Source: an uncultured Prevotellaceae bacterium (lineage in GTDB: Bacteria; Bacteroidota; Bacteroidia; Bacteroidales; Bacteroidaceae). Taken from it: 38,308 nt of DNA. The notes below the pieces were generated by a model. The model was not told the DNA's origin. It worked only from the letters and a program-made list of their open reading frames with translations, and did not search any database. The stretch covers positions 1 to 38,308 of the forward strand of contig CAMWSK010000023.1 in the NCBI GenBank assembly GCA_947176895.1. The letters are read 5' to 3'. Shown in pieces: positions 1 to 9,000 of the stretch. The position numbers and the translations under genes are program-made. Every line of letters starts with the position of its first letter. Within the stretch, counting starts at the first letter, position 1.

Positions 1-101
1 TCCTTCCGACCGCTACGGGTGGTATCCTTTAGTGCGCTACGAGCGGTATCCTTTGAGTGATACAACCGGTATCCTTTGGAGCGCTACAGGTGGTATCCTT
101 T
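1..101. repeat. Four-copy ~24 bp direct repeat, likely IS21-family element end
   Basis: The decamer GGTATCCTTT occurs at 21-30, 45-54, 68-77 and 92-101, a period of 24, 23 and 24 bases. Most copies are preceded by a GCTAC-like hexamer. A partial copy (TCCTT) at 1-5 shows that the array continues beyond the left edge. Several short direct repeats at a terminus are typical of IS21-family elements, where they are thought to bind the IstA transposase. No transposase gene is visible here, so the IS21 assignment is inferred from architecture and from the element at the right edge. The repeats stop where similarity to a redoxin-like protein begins, which suggests an insertion boundary near 101-115. 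Confidence 0.55.
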
Positions 102-104
102 GAC

Positions 105-314
105 CGATATTATCAATTAGAAATAGAAAAGTTTCATTTCCCAGTGTGGGTGGATGCTGCTAACATCTTTAGTACAATAAATTCTTTCATACCGAACAAT
201 CCTATTTGCCATACTTTTCTTACAGATAAAAACAATGAGGTAGTATTAGTTGGGAATCCGTTAAAACATAAAGCTATTGAAGATAAGATAATTGAATATT
301 TAGAGTCATGGTGA
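105..314 (+). pseudogene. C-terminal fragment of a redoxin-like (thioredoxin-fold) protein, cut by an insertion
   Basis: The frame from about 105 to the TGA at 312-314 encodes roughly 69 residues. They resemble the end of the thioredoxin-fold lipoproteins common in Bacteroidetes: a FPVWVD-like strand, then HTFLTDKNNEVVLVGNP, where a buried strand and a TDK turn precede a Gly-Asn-Pro loop, then a final helix. In that family this is the last third of the domain; the CxxC region and signal peptide would lie upstream. Here the upstream sequence is the repeat array, and an apparent ATG at 57 lies inside a repeat, so it is not a credible start. Inference: an IS end replaced the 5' part. The family name is from memory of the motif and is moderately secure. 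Confidence 0.55.
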
Positions 315-338
315 AACTATTATTGAATCCATTGTTGT

Positions 339-590
339 TCAGGTAAAATTCGTGAAGAGATTGCGCCCTAGTCGGGAAAGTTCGGCACAGATGATAAGAT
401 CGTCTTTTTGTACTCGTTTGAGTAGTTTGCCCAACTGCCGTTTGTCGTATGCCTTAGTGCCACTGATAGTCTCTTCTATCCAACCGTCAATCTTGATTCT
501 TTCCCGTTCGCAAAAATTGTTTATCTCAAAACGCTGGTTCTCAACGGTCTGCTTGTCACTACTCACGCGAATGTATCCGTATATCATCAT
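339..590 (-). pseudogene. Truncated Mpi-like serine site-specific recombinase
   Basis: The 83-residue product begins MMIYGYIRVSSDKQTVENQR, the N-terminus of the resolvase/invertase catalytic domain. It has the Arg and catalytic Ser of YIRVSS (Arg8, Ser10 or Ser11) and the conserved LSRLGRNLF motif near residues 71-79. Family members, including the Bacteroides master invertase Mpi that flips promoters, are about 190-200 residues long and continue with a long helix and a C-terminal helix-turn-helix. Here the frame ends four residues after LGRNLF, so the dimer helix and DNA-binding domain are missing. It points toward the interrupted redoxin fragment, and both look like casualties of the same rearrangement. 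It should not be a functional recombinase. Confidence 0.75.
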
Positions 591-655
591 ATTATTTGTA
601 GTTTGGTAATTATAATACGTTATAGATTAATCGGCGGATGAGATGAGGCGTTGTG

Positions 656-716
656 AAAAAAGCAAACGGGCATATTGCCTGGGTAGAACGACTAATCCCT
701 TGGCAATATGCCCGTT
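656..716 (-). terminator. Rho-independent terminator after the GH35 gene
   Basis: Perfect 15 bp inverted repeat: arms 665-679 (AACGGGCATATTGCC) and 702-716, with a 22-base loop. On the minus strand the stem is followed by a run of six T (plus-strand A at 656-661). It starts 14 bases beyond the stop of the GH35 gene and so should end the long minus-strand transcript. Confidence 0.8.
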
Positions 717-729
717 GTAAAAGATGTTA

Positions 730-3072
730 TCAGATGCCCTTGAACTGGGTTCTCTTCACGTACATACGATAGTCCTTAATGGCCTCGGGGGCTCCTTGCT
801 CCACGCGGGGAAGAATCTGGAAGCCGCTGATTCTCTTGCTTTGGCCCAAGTCAAGCACGATGGTGTGGGGGAAGGGGACGCCGCTGTTGGTGCTCCAGTA
901 AGTACTTTCTTGCAGGTCGAAAATCTTGTCAGCACTCTTGTTGCCTGTCTTTACATCCTCGTCATCGGCATAGACCACCTTCCAGGTCTCGCGACTCAGG
1001 CGCTTGCCGTCCTCGTCCAGCAGATAGAACTCGGCGATGCAGGCATACTCGCGGTCCCAATGGCTGTTGAGTGCCTCGATGCAGACGAAGCGTCCGTCGG
1101 CGGGTTGGTCGAACTTCACTTCCTTCCATCCGTTGCCCTCGGTCAACGTGCCCTCGCTTACCGCTTTTTCGTTGCTGAGGTCAAGGCTCTGGCCCTCGGT
1201 ACGATGGGTGGCGGGGGCCTCCAGTCTCAGCACATCCAGCACGGGTTCTTTTTTGCCCTCCATCTTGACCTCATGGGGACCGAGTACATCGGTGACGATG
1301 ATTTCGTTCACACCTTTCTTCAGCCAGCATCCGGGCATGTAGAGGGTCTGTTGGGGACCGATGCTCCAGAAACGGCCGATGGCGTGGCCGTTGACGTACA
1401 CCTGTCCCTTGCCCCATGTGCTCATGTCGATGAAGGTGTCGCCGGGTTTGTTCACGGTGAAGGTGCCGCGGTAGTTGCCTCGCACGCCGGTGTTGGCGGC
1501 CGTGAGGGGAACATAGTCCGTTTCCGTCTGGCTTTCGTAGTCGTCTGGCAGCAGGTAGTGTTCCCAATTCTTCAGCTCTATGTTTACGATGTCGCCGTTC
1601 TCATAGTAAAGTTCCACCTTCTCGCTGATGCCCTTGCGGTCTTTGATGCCGCTGCCGAAGTTGATGCGTCCGAAAGCATCGATATAGATGTCCAGCACAT
1701 CGCCCTTCTTCATGGCAGGCATCACCAGGGTGGTCTCCTGGTGCATGCGGTTGATGGTTCCGATATACTTGCCGTTGAGGAACACTTGGGCGTAGTCGTG
1801 GGCCTCGGTCACCCGCAGAACGCTCTCCACGCCCACGTCTTGCTTGATGGTGGTGCGATAGAGCATGCAACCCCATCCCATGTCCAGGTCCTCATAGCTC
1901 TTGACGCTTGTGCTTTTGACGGGCTTGGGAAGGTTGTTGAAAAGAGGAGCGACCTCGGTGAACTTGAAGTTGTTGATGGCGATGGTCGGGTAGGCTGCGG
2001 GTATGGCGGGCAGTTTGCCGTTATGGTACTTCGCCATCATGTTGCGCAGTTCAAAGTATTTGGGAGTGGTCTGGCCGGCTTCGTTGATGGGAGCATCGTA
2101 GTCGTAGCTGGTCACGTCCGGCCAGATGCCGGGGGAGTTGGCGCCGGCCCAGTGGGTCCAGCTGGTGCCGCCGTGGGTCATGTAGAGGCTGAAGGAAATG
2201 TTGTTCTGTATCATCGTTTCCAGTCCTTCCACCATGGCTTTGGCATCGCGGGTCTCGTGTGCCGAGCCCCATTTGTCGAACCAACCGCTCCAGAACTCGC
2301 TGCACATGAGGGGCGAGTCGGGACGGGCGGCCTTCAGTGGAGCGAACTCGTTTTCGATGTTGGCACCTGTGCCGAAGTTCATGGTCCATAGCAGGTCATC
2401 CAAGGCATTGGCCTTGAAGGTGGATGCCCAGTCACACTGGAAAAGCTGCACTTTGTCGAACCCGCTCTTGCGCAGGATGTCGCGCACGGCACGGATATAG
2501 TCTTTATCAGCATCGTAGGCGCCATACTCGTTCTCTACCTGCACCATGATGACGGGGCCTCCCTTTTCGATGGTCAGGTCGGCCACCTGTTCGCCCACCT
2601 TTTGCTCGAAGATTTCCAGGCGTTCCATGAAGTAAGGGTCTTGTTTACGCAGCCGGATGTCGTGTTTCTTCAGCAGCCACCAAGGCAGTCCGCCCATATC
2701 CCACTCGGCGCATACGTAGGGACCGGGTCGCAGAATCACATACATGCCGTTCTTCTGTGCCAGCCGGATGAAAGCACGCAGGTCGTTGTTGCCGGTGAAA
2801 TCAAATTCCCCTTCCTTCTGTTCGTGGATGTTCCAGAAGACGTAAAGGCAGATGGTGTTCATGCCAAGTGCCTTGCACATCTTGATTCTGTGTTCCCAAT
2901 AGGGGCGTGGAATGCGGGGATAGTGAATCTCGGCGGCCTTGACCAGGAAAGGTTTACCGTTGAGCAGGAATGTCTTGTCGCCTATGCCAAAGCTTTCTGT
3001 CTTCGCCTGTATCGTGGCGGGAAGCAGGGCCATGCAGGCAACGGCCAAAAGTGTTTTTAGGTTGATACTCAT
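730..3072 (-). CDS. Secreted GH35 beta-galactosidase with C-terminal discoidin-like domain
   Basis: 780 residues. Residues 1-23 form a signal peptide ending TIQA, so the enzyme is exported, probably to periplasm or outer membrane. The GH35 TIM barrel follows from about residue 30: the IHYPR motif, GPYVCAEWDMGGLPWWL (117-133), the acid/base motif VENEYG with Glu182, and the nucleophile motif SEFWSGWFDKWG with Glu259. Jelly-roll domains occupy about 390-620, and about 640-780 resembles an F5/8 type C (discoidin-like) carbohydrate-binding domain. GH35 enzymes remove terminal beta-linked galactose; this layout is common in Bacteroidetes glycan-degrading loci. It is the last gene of the minus-strand unit, 24 bases after glyA, and no SusC/D pair is nearby, so it is not in a classical polysaccharide utilization locus. 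Substrate linkage cannot be told from sequence. Confidence 0.92.
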   Translation of the reverse strand: MSINLKTLLAVACMALLPATIQAKTESFGIGDKTFLLNGKPFLVKAAEIHYPRIPRPYWEHRIKMCKALGMNTICLYVFWNIHEQKEGEFDFTGNNDLRAFIRLAQKNGMYVILRPGPYVCAEWDMGGLPWWLLKKHDIRLRKQDPYFMERLEIFEQKVGEQVADLTIEKGGPVIMVQVENEYGAYDADKDYIRAVRDILRKSGFDKVQLFQCDWASTFKANALDDLLWTMNFGTGANIENEFAPLKAARPDSPLMCSEFWSGWFDKWGSAHETRDAKAMVEGLETMIQNNISFSLYMTHGGTSWTHWAGANSPGIWPDVTSYDYDAPINEAGQTTPKYFELRNMMAKYHNGKLPAIPAAYPTIAINNFKFTEVAPLFNNLPKPVKSTSVKSYEDLDMGWGCMLYRTTIKQDVGVESVLRVTEAHDYAQVFLNGKYIGTINRMHQETTLVMPAMKKGDVLDIYIDAFGRINFGSGIKDRKGISEKVELYYENGDIVNIELKNWEHYLLPDDYESQTETDYVPLTAANTGVRGNYRGTFTVNKPGDTFIDMSTWGKGQVYVNGHAIGRFWSIGPQQTLYMPGCWLKKGVNEIIVTDVLGPHEVKMEGKKEPVLDVLRLEAPATHRTEGQSLDLSNEKAVSEGTLTEGNGWKEVKFDQPADGRFVCIEALNSHWDREYACIAEFYLLDEDGKRLSRETWKVVYADDEDVKTGNKSADKIFDLQESTYWSTNSGVPFPHTIVLDLGQSKRISGFQILPRVEQGAPEAIKDYRMYVKRTQFKGI

Positions 3073-3096
3073 GTTTTTTTTTTAAGATTAGGTTAG

Positions 3097-4377
3097 TTAG
3101 TAGGCAAACATGGGGTAATTCTTCATGGTGGCGTTTACTTCTGCACGCACGGAGGCAATATTCTGTTCGTCTTCGGGAGCGTTGAGCACACGTTCGATCC
3201 ATGCGGCAATCTGAATCATCAGGTCTTCTTTGCCTCCGCGTGTGGTGATGGCCGGTGTACCCAGTCGTATGCCGCTGGTTTGGAATGCGCTGCGGGAGTC
3301 GAACGGAACCATGTTCTTGTTCACGGTGATGTCGGCGGCCACTAACGCTTTTTCTGCCACCTTGCCGGTAAGTTCGGGATATTTGGATTGCAAATCCACA
3401 AGCATGGAATGGTTGTCGGTGCCTCCGCTCACGATGTGGAAGCCCCGTTTGATAAGTTCATCGGAAAGGATTCGGGCATTTTTCTGCACTTGCGCTGCCC
3501 AGACTTTGAATTCGGGCTGCAGGGCCTCTCCGAAAGCAACGGCCTTCGCTGCAATCACGTGCATCAGGGGACCGCCTTGTATTCCGGGGAATACTGCGCT
3601 GTTGAGCAATGCGCTCATCATCTTCACCTCTCCTTTAGGCGTTGTCTTGCCCCATGGATTGGGAAAATCCTTGCCCATCAGAATCAGTCCTCCTCGCGGT
3701 CCGCGCAGTGTTTTGTGGGTGGTGGTGGTGACGATGTGGGCGTATTCCACAGGGTTGTCCAGCAAGCCGGCGGCAATAAGGCCCGCCGGATGTGCCATGT
3801 CTATCATCAACAGGGCACCCACCTTGTCGGCAATCTCGCGCATCCGCCGGTAATTCCATTCGCGGCTGTAGGCCGACCCGCCGCCAACAATCAGTTTGGG
3901 CTTATGTTCCATGGCGAGGCGTTCCATCTCGTCATAGTCTACACGTCCGGTCTCTTTGTTCAAATTGTAGCCGATGGGATGGTATAGGATGCCGCTGGTG
4001 TTCACTGCGCTTCCGTGACTCAAATGGCCTCCGTGGTCAAGGTTCAGGCCCATGAAGGTGTCTCCGGGATTCAGTACTGCCAGAAATACGGCTGCATTGG
4101 CCTGTGCTCCGCTGTGGGGCTGCACGTTGGCAAACGCTGCGCCAAACAGTTTTTTTGCACGTTCGATGGCCAGTGTCTCCACTTGGTCCACCACCTCACA
4201 ACCTCCATAGTAACGTTTGGCGGGGTATCCTTCGGCGTATTTGTTGGTAAGGCATGAGCCCATGGCTTCCATCACTTGATTGCTTACGCTGTTCTCGCTG
4301 GCAATTAGCTCGATGCCACGTGCTTGGCGCTCGCCCTCTTTTTGAATTAAATCAAAGATTTGTTCATCACGCTTCAT
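3097..4377 (-). CDS. glyA: Serine hydroxymethyltransferase
   Basis: 426 residues, normal for bacterial SHMT. It interconverts serine plus tetrahydrofolate with glycine plus 5,10-methylene-tetrahydrofolate in the cytoplasm and is the main entry to one-carbon metabolism. Visible hallmarks are the N-terminal IELIASENS motif (22-30), GGHLSHG (116-122), the Asp-containing MIDMAHPAG strand (191-199) that holds the PLP ring, and the PLP-binding lysine in [14 protein letters not shown] (Lys222). It lies 19 bases after pyrI and 24 before the GH35 gene on the same strand, suggesting cotranscription. Methylene-THF supply for thymidylate and purines makes the position next to pyrimidine genes sensible. 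Confidence 0.97.
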   Translation of the reverse strand: MKRDEQIFDLIQKEGERQARGIELIASENSVSNQVMEAMGSCLTNKYAEGYPAKRYYGGCEVVDQVETLAIERAKKLFGAAFANVQPHSGAQANAAVFLAVLNPGDTFMGLNLDHGGHLSHGSAVNTSGILYHPIGYNLNKETGRVDYDEMERLAMEHKPKLIVGGGSAYSREWNYRRMREIADKVGALLMIDMAHPAGLIAAGLLDNPVEYAHIVTTTTHKTLRGPRGGLILMGKDFPNPWGKTTPKGEVKMMSALLNSAVFPGIQGGPLMHVIAAKAVAFGEALQPEFKVWAAQVQKNARILSDELIKRGFHIVSGGTDNHSMLVDLQSKYPELTGKVAEKALVAADITVNKNMVPFDSRSAFQTSGIRLGTPAITTRGGKEDLMIQIAAWIERVLNAPEDEQNIASVRAEVNATMKNYPMFAY

Positions 4378-4396
4378 GATTCAGACGATTGTTACA

Positions 4397-4843
4397 TTAT
4401 AGGAGTTTGACCTTGTCCAGTTCAACGTCGTTGTTACAATATTGACATGTGAGTTTTTGTCCGGTAACGCGGAAGCGAGTGCGCATAGGTTCGTTGTTGG
4501 TGATGCACTTCGAATTTGGACAACGGATGATGCCCACCAGTTCCTCGGGTAAGGCGATGCGGCGCTTCTCCACAATTTCGTAATCACGTATGATGCAAAG
4601 TGTCAGATTTTGGCAGATAACGGCCAACTGGGCAAGTTCACTGTCGGTGAAAAATTTGTCGGCAATCTTGATGATGCTCTTCGTGCCCATGGCGCGGCTC
4701 TTGAGGTTATAGCCGATGGTGACGGCGCTCCTCACATTGTCCAGGTTTAAGAGGCTCATTACCTGAAATACTTTGTCGCTGGGGATATGGTCGATTACAG
4801 TGCCGTTTTCGATGGCTGCTACTAACAATTCTTTTTGTTTCAT
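4397..4843 (-). CDS. pyrI: Aspartate carbamoyltransferase regulatory subunit
   Basis: 148 residues, close to the E. coli PyrI length. Residues 1-100 form the allosteric nucleotide-binding domain, with GTVIDHIP (14-21) characteristic of the family. Residues 101-148 form the zinc domain, with Cys108, Cys113, Cys133 and Cys136 as ligands that hold the catalytic subunit interface. PyrI makes PyrB sensitive to feedback by CTP and ATP. Its ATG overlaps the pyrB stop by four bases, so the two subunits are probably made by coupled translation in fixed ratio. Confidence 0.96.
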   Translation of the reverse strand: MKQKELLVAAIENGTVIDHIPSDKVFQVMSLLNLDNVRSAVTIGYNLKSRAMGTKSIIKIADKFFTDSELAQLAVICQNLTLCIIRDYEIVEKRRIALPEELVGIIRCPNSKCITNNEPMRTRFRVTGQKLTCQYCNNDVELDKVKLL

Positions 4844-5787
4844 AAGATGATGGTTTTGTCGTTCCTGATGTCATCGAGCGTGATGCCCAAAGCGTCACAG
4901 ATAAGGGCTTCACGTGCAAAGAGACCATTGCGTGCCTGCTCGAAGTAATAGGCGTGGGGCTCGTCGTCGATGCTGTACTCTATTTCGTTGACACGGGGCA
5001 GCGGGTGCAGAATCTTCATATTCTCCTTGGCTTTTGCCAACATGTCGAGCTTCAAGAGGTAGCGGTCTTTCACTCGCTCGTATTCGGAAATATCGGCAAA
5101 GCGTTCTTTCTGTACACGGGTCATGTAGAGAATGTCGGCACCGGCAATGGTGTCTTCGTTGAAGTCTTGGTGCTCCACAAAGTCGATATTGTTGTCGCGA
5201 CAATATTGTTTCCATGTCTCCGGCATGGCCAGTTCTTGGGGAGCGATGAAGTGGAAGGTGGGGTGGAAGTGGCGCATGGCCGTAAGCAGACTGTGCACCG
5301 TTCGCCCGTATTTCAGGTCGCCGACCAGGTAAATCTGCAGGTTGTCCAATGTTCCTTGTGTTTTCCAAATGCTGTAAAGGTCGAGCATGGTTTGTGAGGG
5401 ATGCTGGTTGGCACCGTCGCCTGCGTTTATAATAGGTACGGGACTCACCTCACTGGCATATCGTGCTGCCCCTTCCAGATAATGACGCATTACGATAATG
5501 TCGGCATAGTTGGATACCATCATGATGGTGTCTTTCAGTGTCTCTCCTTTTGTTCCGCTGGTTACTTTGGGGTCGGCGAATCCGATGACGCGGGCGCCAA
5601 GCCGGCTGGCAGCGGTCTCAAAAGAAAGGCGGGTGCGGGTACTCGGTTCAAAGAAAAGGGTTGCCACAACACGACCGTCCAGCAGTTTCCTGTTAGGGAA
5701 CTTCTCAAATTCGCTGGCCATTTGAATCAGGTGTTCCAGCTTTTCGCGTGAATGTTCCGCGATGGTTACCAAACTTCTATTTTCCAT
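4840..5787 (-). CDS. pyrB: Aspartate carbamoyltransferase catalytic subunit
   Basis: 315 residues. It catalyses carbamoyl phosphate plus L-aspartate to N-carbamoyl-aspartate, the committed step of pyrimidine synthesis. The carbamoyl-phosphate loop [15 protein letters not shown] (45-59; Ser49, Thr50, Arg51, Thr52) is intact, as are [21 protein letters not shown] and the late HPLPRV motif that binds the substrates. The start is the first in-frame ATG and gives a standard N-terminus. It begins nine bases after the DPP IV stop and overlaps pyrI by four bases. No attenuator or PyrR-type leader fits in the nine-base gap, so any pyrimidine control would act elsewhere or by the PyrI subunit. Confidence 0.97.
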   Translation of the reverse strand: MENRSLVTIAEHSREKLEHLIQMASEFEKFPNRKLLDGRVVATLFFEPSTRTRLSFETAASRLGARVIGFADPKVTSGTKGETLKDTIMMVSNYADIIVMRHYLEGAARYASEVSPVPIINAGDGANQHPSQTMLDLYSIWKTQGTLDNLQIYLVGDLKYGRTVHSLLTAMRHFHPTFHFIAPQELAMPETWKQYCRDNNIDFVEHQDFNEDTIAGADILYMTRVQKERFADISEYERVKDRYLLKLDMLAKAKENMKILHPLPRVNEIEYSIDDEPHAYYFEQARNGLFAREALICDALGITLDDIRNDKTIIL

Positions 5788-5796
5788 ATATGAATA

Positions 5797-7995
5797 TTAC
5801 ATTTGGGTTTTAAACCAGGTGGTTATCTGTCTGAAGAGATGATTCCGCGTGTTTCCTCCGTAGATGCTGTGGTTGCGGTTGGTGTAGGTGATCATACGGA
5901 AGTCTTTGTCGGCCTGCACCAGCGCTTCGGTATATTCTGCGGTGTTGCGGAAGTGAACATTGTCATCGGCCAGTCCCTGGCAGATGAGCAGATTGCCGCT
6001 AAGTTGGGGAGCACGCGAGAGTGCGCTTACGCCATATCCTTCGGCATTTTCTTTGGGGGTGCGCATGAAGCGTTCCGTGTACACTGTGTCGTAGAATTTC
6101 CAACAGGTCGGGGGGGCAACGGCCACACCCGCAGCAAACACGGGACGACCCTCGCTCATGCTCATCAGGGTGCAGAAACCTCCAAAACTCCATCCCCAGA
6201 TACCTATCCGGTTTTTGTCCACGTAGCTTTGCTTGCTCAGCCACAAGGCGGTCTCCACTTGGTCTTCCGATTCCATCTGTCCCAGCTTCAGATAGGTCTG
6301 CTTTTCAAAGGCTGCACCCCGGCCGCCCGTGCCTCGGCCGTCCACAATCACACTGATGAACCCTTGCTGTCCTAAATACTGTTCGTAGGCACATCCTCCC
6401 ATGTTGCCGGTGTGCCAGCTGTCCAGCACTTGCTGGCTGCCGGGACCGCTGTATTGAAAAAGAATGACGGGATAGCGTTTCGAGGAATCGAAGTTCCAAG
6501 GCTTGACGATGATACCGTTAAGTTCTGTGCCGTTGCCGGTGGTGAAAGAGAAGAACTCTTTCGTGCCGATATTCTTTTGTGCCAACTTGTCGGTAATCTC
6601 TTTGTTGTCAATAAGGGTCTTTATCGTTTTCCCCTTTGCATCGCACAAACCGGTTACAGGGGGCTGGTTAAGACTGCTGTAGACATTGATGAAATAGGAG
6701 AAGTCTTTTGAGAAGGTTGCCCGGTTGGTGCCTCGCTGTTGGCTGAGTTTGGTGGTACGTCCCTTGGCGTCTGTCTTGTACACCGCAGTGCAAAGAGGAC
6801 TTTCCTGTGCCGAGGCGTAGTAGAGTGTTCCGGTCTTTTCATCGTAACCGTAGATGTCTGTCACGGGAAAATCTCCTTTGGTGATTTGCCGGCGGAGATT
6901 GCCGTTAAGGTCGTAAAGATAGGCGTGATTGTAACCGCTGCGCTCGGAGCACATGATGAATCCGCCGGTGTGGAACGACATCAGATTGTAGGCATTTTCC
7001 CCGATATAGCAGTCAATCTGGTCACGCACCACCAGCCGACACTCCGTGCTGCGGGGATTTGCCATGTAAATGTCCATTTTGTCCTGGTGGCGATTTAGGG
7101 TGACGATGGCCAGTTTTGTGGGATCGCTTGTTTGGAAAATACGGGGAATATAGCCGTCTTTGTCTATGGGAAGCTGCATTTCTCTTGCTTTGTGGCTCTT
7201 GATGTCATAACTATGCACCGTGACAATGCTGTTCTGCTCGCCGGCCATGGGATATTTGTATTCAAAGGAACCGGGGTATGTGGCGTAATCCGTTTTCTCG
7301 GGATACATCCCTTTGTACCATGGGAACGAGTAGGTGGGCACCTGGCTCTCATCATAGCGGATCCAGCAAAGCATGGTGCCGTCGGCGTTGAATGTGAGCG
7401 AACGGTCTGTAACAAATTCTTCCTCGTTCACCCAGTCGGGCTTTCCGTTGATGATTTTGTTAAACTCGCCGTCCTTTGTCACCTGACTTTCACTATTGTT
7501 GAATAAAAGCTTCACCAGGAAGATGTTACCCTCGCGCACAAAGGCTACTTGATAACCGTCGTTGCTCCATATGGGGCATTCCTGAGGGCCTCCCTCGCTT
7601 AAGGGGACAAGCGTCTTGTTCGCCACGTTATAGATATAATAGTTGGCCGTGCGCGAGTGGCGATAGATGCCCTTGGTGTCGGTAGCTACCAGAATGTTTT
7701 TCTCATCGGGACTCATGATGTAGCTGTCGATGTGGGGAATGCTGATGCGGTTGCGAATGGCGTTGACATCGAAAAGGACCCCCGTCTGTTCCCCCGTCTT
7801 GAAGCTGTAGACCAGAATCTGCTTATGGTCGGGACTGAGTTGGCTATAGCTGACATTATCCTGCAACGGATTCACTCCGCTGACGCCTTGGCCATAATAG
7901 GTGCCGGCACATAATTCTTGCAGTGTAAAATCGTCCTTTGCCTGAATGCAGAGGCAAGGGAAAAGAAATAGGAGAGAGAGAATGGTTTTTTTCAT
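5797..7995 (-). CDS. Dipeptidyl peptidase IV family serine peptidase (S9B)
   Basis: 732 residues with a signal peptide (1-19, cleavage after IQA), so exported, likely periplasmic. Residues ~40-480 form the beta-propeller, including the DWVNEEE motif (187-193), whose Glu pair anchors the free N-terminus of the peptide substrate. The alpha/beta-hydrolase domain carries the triad: Ser603 in GWSFGG, Asp677 in GLADDNVHF, His709 in NRNHS. The family releases Xaa-Pro or Xaa-Ala dipeptides from peptides; in gut and oral Bacteroidetes it serves peptide uptake and acts on host proline-rich proteins. Its ATG overlaps the TGA of the radical SAM gene upstream, and pyrB follows nine bases later. Confidence 0.95.
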   Translation of the reverse strand: MKKTILSLLFLFPCLCIQAKDDFTLQELCAGTYYGQGVSGVNPLQDNVSYSQLSPDHKQILVYSFKTGEQTGVLFDVNAIRNRISIPHIDSYIMSPDEKNILVATDTKGIYRHSRTANYYIYNVANKTLVPLSEGGPQECPIWSNDGYQVAFVREGNIFLVKLLFNNSESQVTKDGEFNKIINGKPDWVNEEEFVTDRSLTFNADGTMLCWIRYDESQVPTYSFPWYKGMYPEKTDYATYPGSFEYKYPMAGEQNSIVTVHSYDIKSHKAREMQLPIDKDGYIPRIFQTSDPTKLAIVTLNRHQDKMDIYMANPRSTECRLVVRDQIDCYIGENAYNLMSFHTGGFIMCSERSGYNHAYLYDLNGNLRRQITKGDFPVTDIYGYDEKTGTLYYASAQESPLCTAVYKTDAKGRTTKLSQQRGTNRATFSKDFSYFINVYSSLNQPPVTGLCDAKGKTIKTLIDNKEITDKLAQKNIGTKEFFSFTTGNGTELNGIIVKPWNFDSSKRYPVILFQYSGPGSQQVLDSWHTGNMGGCAYEQYLGQQGFISVIVDGRGTGGRGAAFEKQTYLKLGQMESEDQVETALWLSKQSYVDKNRIGIWGWSFGGFCTLMSMSEGRPVFAAGVAVAPPTCWKFYDTVYTERFMRTPKENAEGYGVSALSRAPQLSGNLLICQGLADDNVHFRNTAEYTEALVQADKDFRMITYTNRNHSIYGGNTRNHLFRQITTWFKTQM

Positions 7996-8870
7996 ATTTT
8001 TGTGTTAAGTCTGTTACGTATCAAATTGGCAAATTCGTAGTTCTTAAGTCCCCATTGAGGGGCTACGAGCAGTGATTTGGGAGAAGAACTTACAAAACGG
8101 TCGATAACAAATGTGCGGGGCAGGCGGCTGATGTAGGCGGACACCAAATCCACGTATTCCTCCACTGAAAACACGTGCCAAGGATGCTCTTGGAACTGTC
8201 TCTCCATTTGTGTTCCTTTGATAATTTGCAGTTGATGTAATTTCAGGGTCGTCAGGGGAAGTCGGGCAATGAGGTCGGCCTGTCTGAGCAGTTCGTCTGT
8301 GTCTTCGCCGGGCAAGCCCAAAATGATGTGTGCTCCCACAGCTATTCCCCGTTGGGCGGTTCGCCTGATGGCATTGGCCGATGTTTGGAACGTGTGGCCG
8401 CGGTGGATGGTTTTGAGCGTTTGATCGTTGGCACTTTCCACGCCATACTCCACAAGCACGAAGGTGCGCCGGTTGAGTTTTTCCAGGTAGTCGAGTAATT
8501 CCTCGGGCATGCAGTCGGGACGTGTGGAGATGACGATACCCACAACGTCCTCCACGGCCAAAGCCTCTTCGTAGAGCTTTATGCAGTGCTCCACAGGGGC
8601 GTATGTGCTGGTATAGGCCTGAAAGTAGGCCAGAAAGCGCATATCGGGATACTTGTGCCGGAAGAACTCTTTTCCCTCGGCGAGCTGTTGGCTCACACTC
8701 TTGTGGGTTACGCAATATTCGGGATTGAAGGTTTGGTTATTGCAGAATGTACATCCGTCCGTGCCCAACCGTCCGTCGCGGTTGGGGCATGTGAAGCCGG
8801 CGTTGATGCTAATTTTTTGACATTTGCATCCCAAACGCTGCTTTATCCATTGACCAAACTCTTGATACAC
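7992..8870 (-). CDS. Radical SAM protein, TIGR01212/YhcC-like
   Basis: About 292 residues from the GTG at 8870; the frame stays open to a TTG at 8891. I prefer the GTG because a promoter -7 box at 8896-8903 puts transcription start at about the TTG, and homologs begin close to this Tyr-x-x-Phe-Gly stretch. The cluster motif is FTCPNRDGRLGTDGCTFCNN, with three cysteines in the C-x11-C-x2-C pattern of this subfamily. A TIM-barrel core follows, with HIILGLPGED as the SAM-binding segment. The family is widespread; E. coli YhcC is the relative, and its substrate is, to my knowledge, unsettled. It is the first gene of the minus-strand unit and overlaps the DPP IV gene by four bases. Confidence 0.88.
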   Translation of the reverse strand: MYQEFGQWIKQRLGCKCQKISINAGFTCPNRDGRLGTDGCTFCNNQTFNPEYCVTHKSVSQQLAEGKEFFRHKYPDMRFLAYFQAYTSTYAPVEHCIKLYEEALAVEDVVGIVISTRPDCMPEELLDYLEKLNRRTFVLVEYGVESANDQTLKTIHRGHTFQTSANAIRRTAQRGIAVGAHIILGLPGEDTDELLRQADLIARLPLTTLKLHQLQIIKGTQMERQFQEHPWHVFSVEEYVDLVSAYISRLPRTFVIDRFVSSSPKSLLVAPQWGLKNYEFANLIRNRLNTKI

Positions 8871-8895
8871 TACCAAAAAAGATGTTTTCAAGTCA

Positions 8896-8926
8896 CAAAT
8901 TTAGGTAAAAGTTTTGTTAACCGCAA
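8896..8926 (-). promoter_or_regulatory. Bacteroidetes-type promoter for the radical SAM to GH35 unit
   Basis: On the minus strand TTG (8924-8926) is followed after 20 bases by TAAATTTG (8896-8903), matching the TTTG / TAnnTTTG consensus. Transcription would start near 8890-8893. It overlaps the divergent promoter of the GH109 gene. Confidence 0.55.
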
Positions 8927-8944
8927 TAAAATTACATAACTTTG
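8913..8944 (+). promoter_or_regulatory. Bacteroidetes-type promoter for the GH109 gene
   Basis: TTTG (8913-8916), a 20-base spacer and TAACTTTG (8937-8944) match the Bacteroidetes housekeeping promoter exactly. A leader of about 50 AT-rich bases would precede the ATG at 9001. Confidence 0.75.
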
Positions 8945-9000
8945 TAGTGCTTAACATTTATCTAAAATCAATCTATTACTAATCATTTTTATCAAACGTA

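Noticed and set aside
724..2391. Long open plus-strand frame of 555 codons opposite the GH35 gene
   Set aside because: It is a high-GC antisense frame over a gene with clear catalytic motifs; no signature, promoter or homology of its own. Similar antisense frames lie opposite GH109 (9046-10428), the protease (15136-16713), etfA/acd (21958-23337) and pgk (35718-36989).
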